Part shown: piece by piece, positions 6,894 to 6,926 of the stretch | Position numbering within the stretch: the first letter of the stretch is position 1 | How the letters are laid out: every line of letters starts with the position of its first letter | Source: an uncultured Gammaproteobacteria bacterium | Lineage (GTDB): Bacteria > Pseudomonadota > Gammaproteobacteria > Arenicellales > Poriferihabitantaceae | Length of the DNA: 6,926 bases | Direction: 5' to 3' | NCBI GenBank assembly: GCA_938021685.1 | Contig: CALIFM010000287.1 | Location: 1-6,926, forward strand | The notes under the pieces: generated by a model | Databases searched by the model: none | Told to the model about the DNA's origin: nothing | The model's input: only the letters and a program-made list of their open reading frames with translations | Position numbers and translations under genes: made by a program

Positions 6894-6926
6894 TTTGTCA
6901 ACATCTAGGAAAATTCGATATTTATC
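6849..6926. mobile_element. Start of a probable inserted element within xerC (runs off the window)
   Basis: From about 6849 the sequence no longer resembles XerC in any forward frame and drops to 23 G/C in 78 bases (about 29%), against 34 of 78 (about 44%) in the bases just before. The break falls inside a conserved coding block, as expected for an insertion junction. No known terminal inverted repeat is recognised, and the other end and any target duplication are outside the window, so the element type is undetermined. A misassembled contig join would look the same. Confidence 0.45.

Overview
The window looks like the chromosome of a gammaproteobacterium with moderate G+C. The basis is protein similarity recognised by eye (MurA, HisD, CysQ, DapF, DUF484 and XerC all read as gammaproteobacterial types) and gene order, especially dapF - DUF484 - xerC. 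No genus can be named from the sequence alone. Most of it is ordinary housekeeping sequence with short intergenic gaps. The exception is the last ~80 bases.

Layout. Positions 1-3775 carry a same-strand run: the 3' two thirds of murA (peptidoglycan precursor synthesis), hisD (last step of histidine synthesis) and a polytopic GT-C type glycosyltransferase. cysQ (3'-phosphoadenosine 5'-phosphate / bisphosphate nucleotidase) follows at 3792-4604. Gaps between these four genes are 27, 4 and 16 bases, so they are probably co-transcribed. A small two-helix membrane protein gene (4605-4868) lies on the minus strand and meets cysQ stop to stop with no base between. A 121-base divergent intergenic region (4869-4989) then leads to a second plus-strand run: dapF (meso-diaminopimelate for lysine and peptidoglycan), a DUF484 protein overlapping dapF by 4 bases, and xerC (chromosome dimer resolution).

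The main anomaly is xerC. Its N-terminal DNA-binding domain is normal to about position 6848. Then XerC similarity stops abruptly and the sequence becomes AT-rich (23 G/C in 78 bases, against 34 in the 78 bases before), with a stop in the xerC frame at 6891. None of the three forward frames continues the XerC catalytic domain. This is best explained by a mobile element or island inserted in xerC, with only its first bases inside the window.

A second, milder anomaly is the his region. murA is commonly followed by hisG-hisD-hisC in related bacteria. Here hisG is absent between murA and hisD, and a membrane glycosyltransferase occupies the place after hisD where hisC is often found.

The genes share a cell-envelope theme (MurA and DapF supply peptidoglycan; the GT-C enzyme probably modifies an envelope glycan, lipid or protein), but nothing shows them to be one dedicated system. 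No CRISPR array, tRNA, rRNA or complete mobile element is visible.
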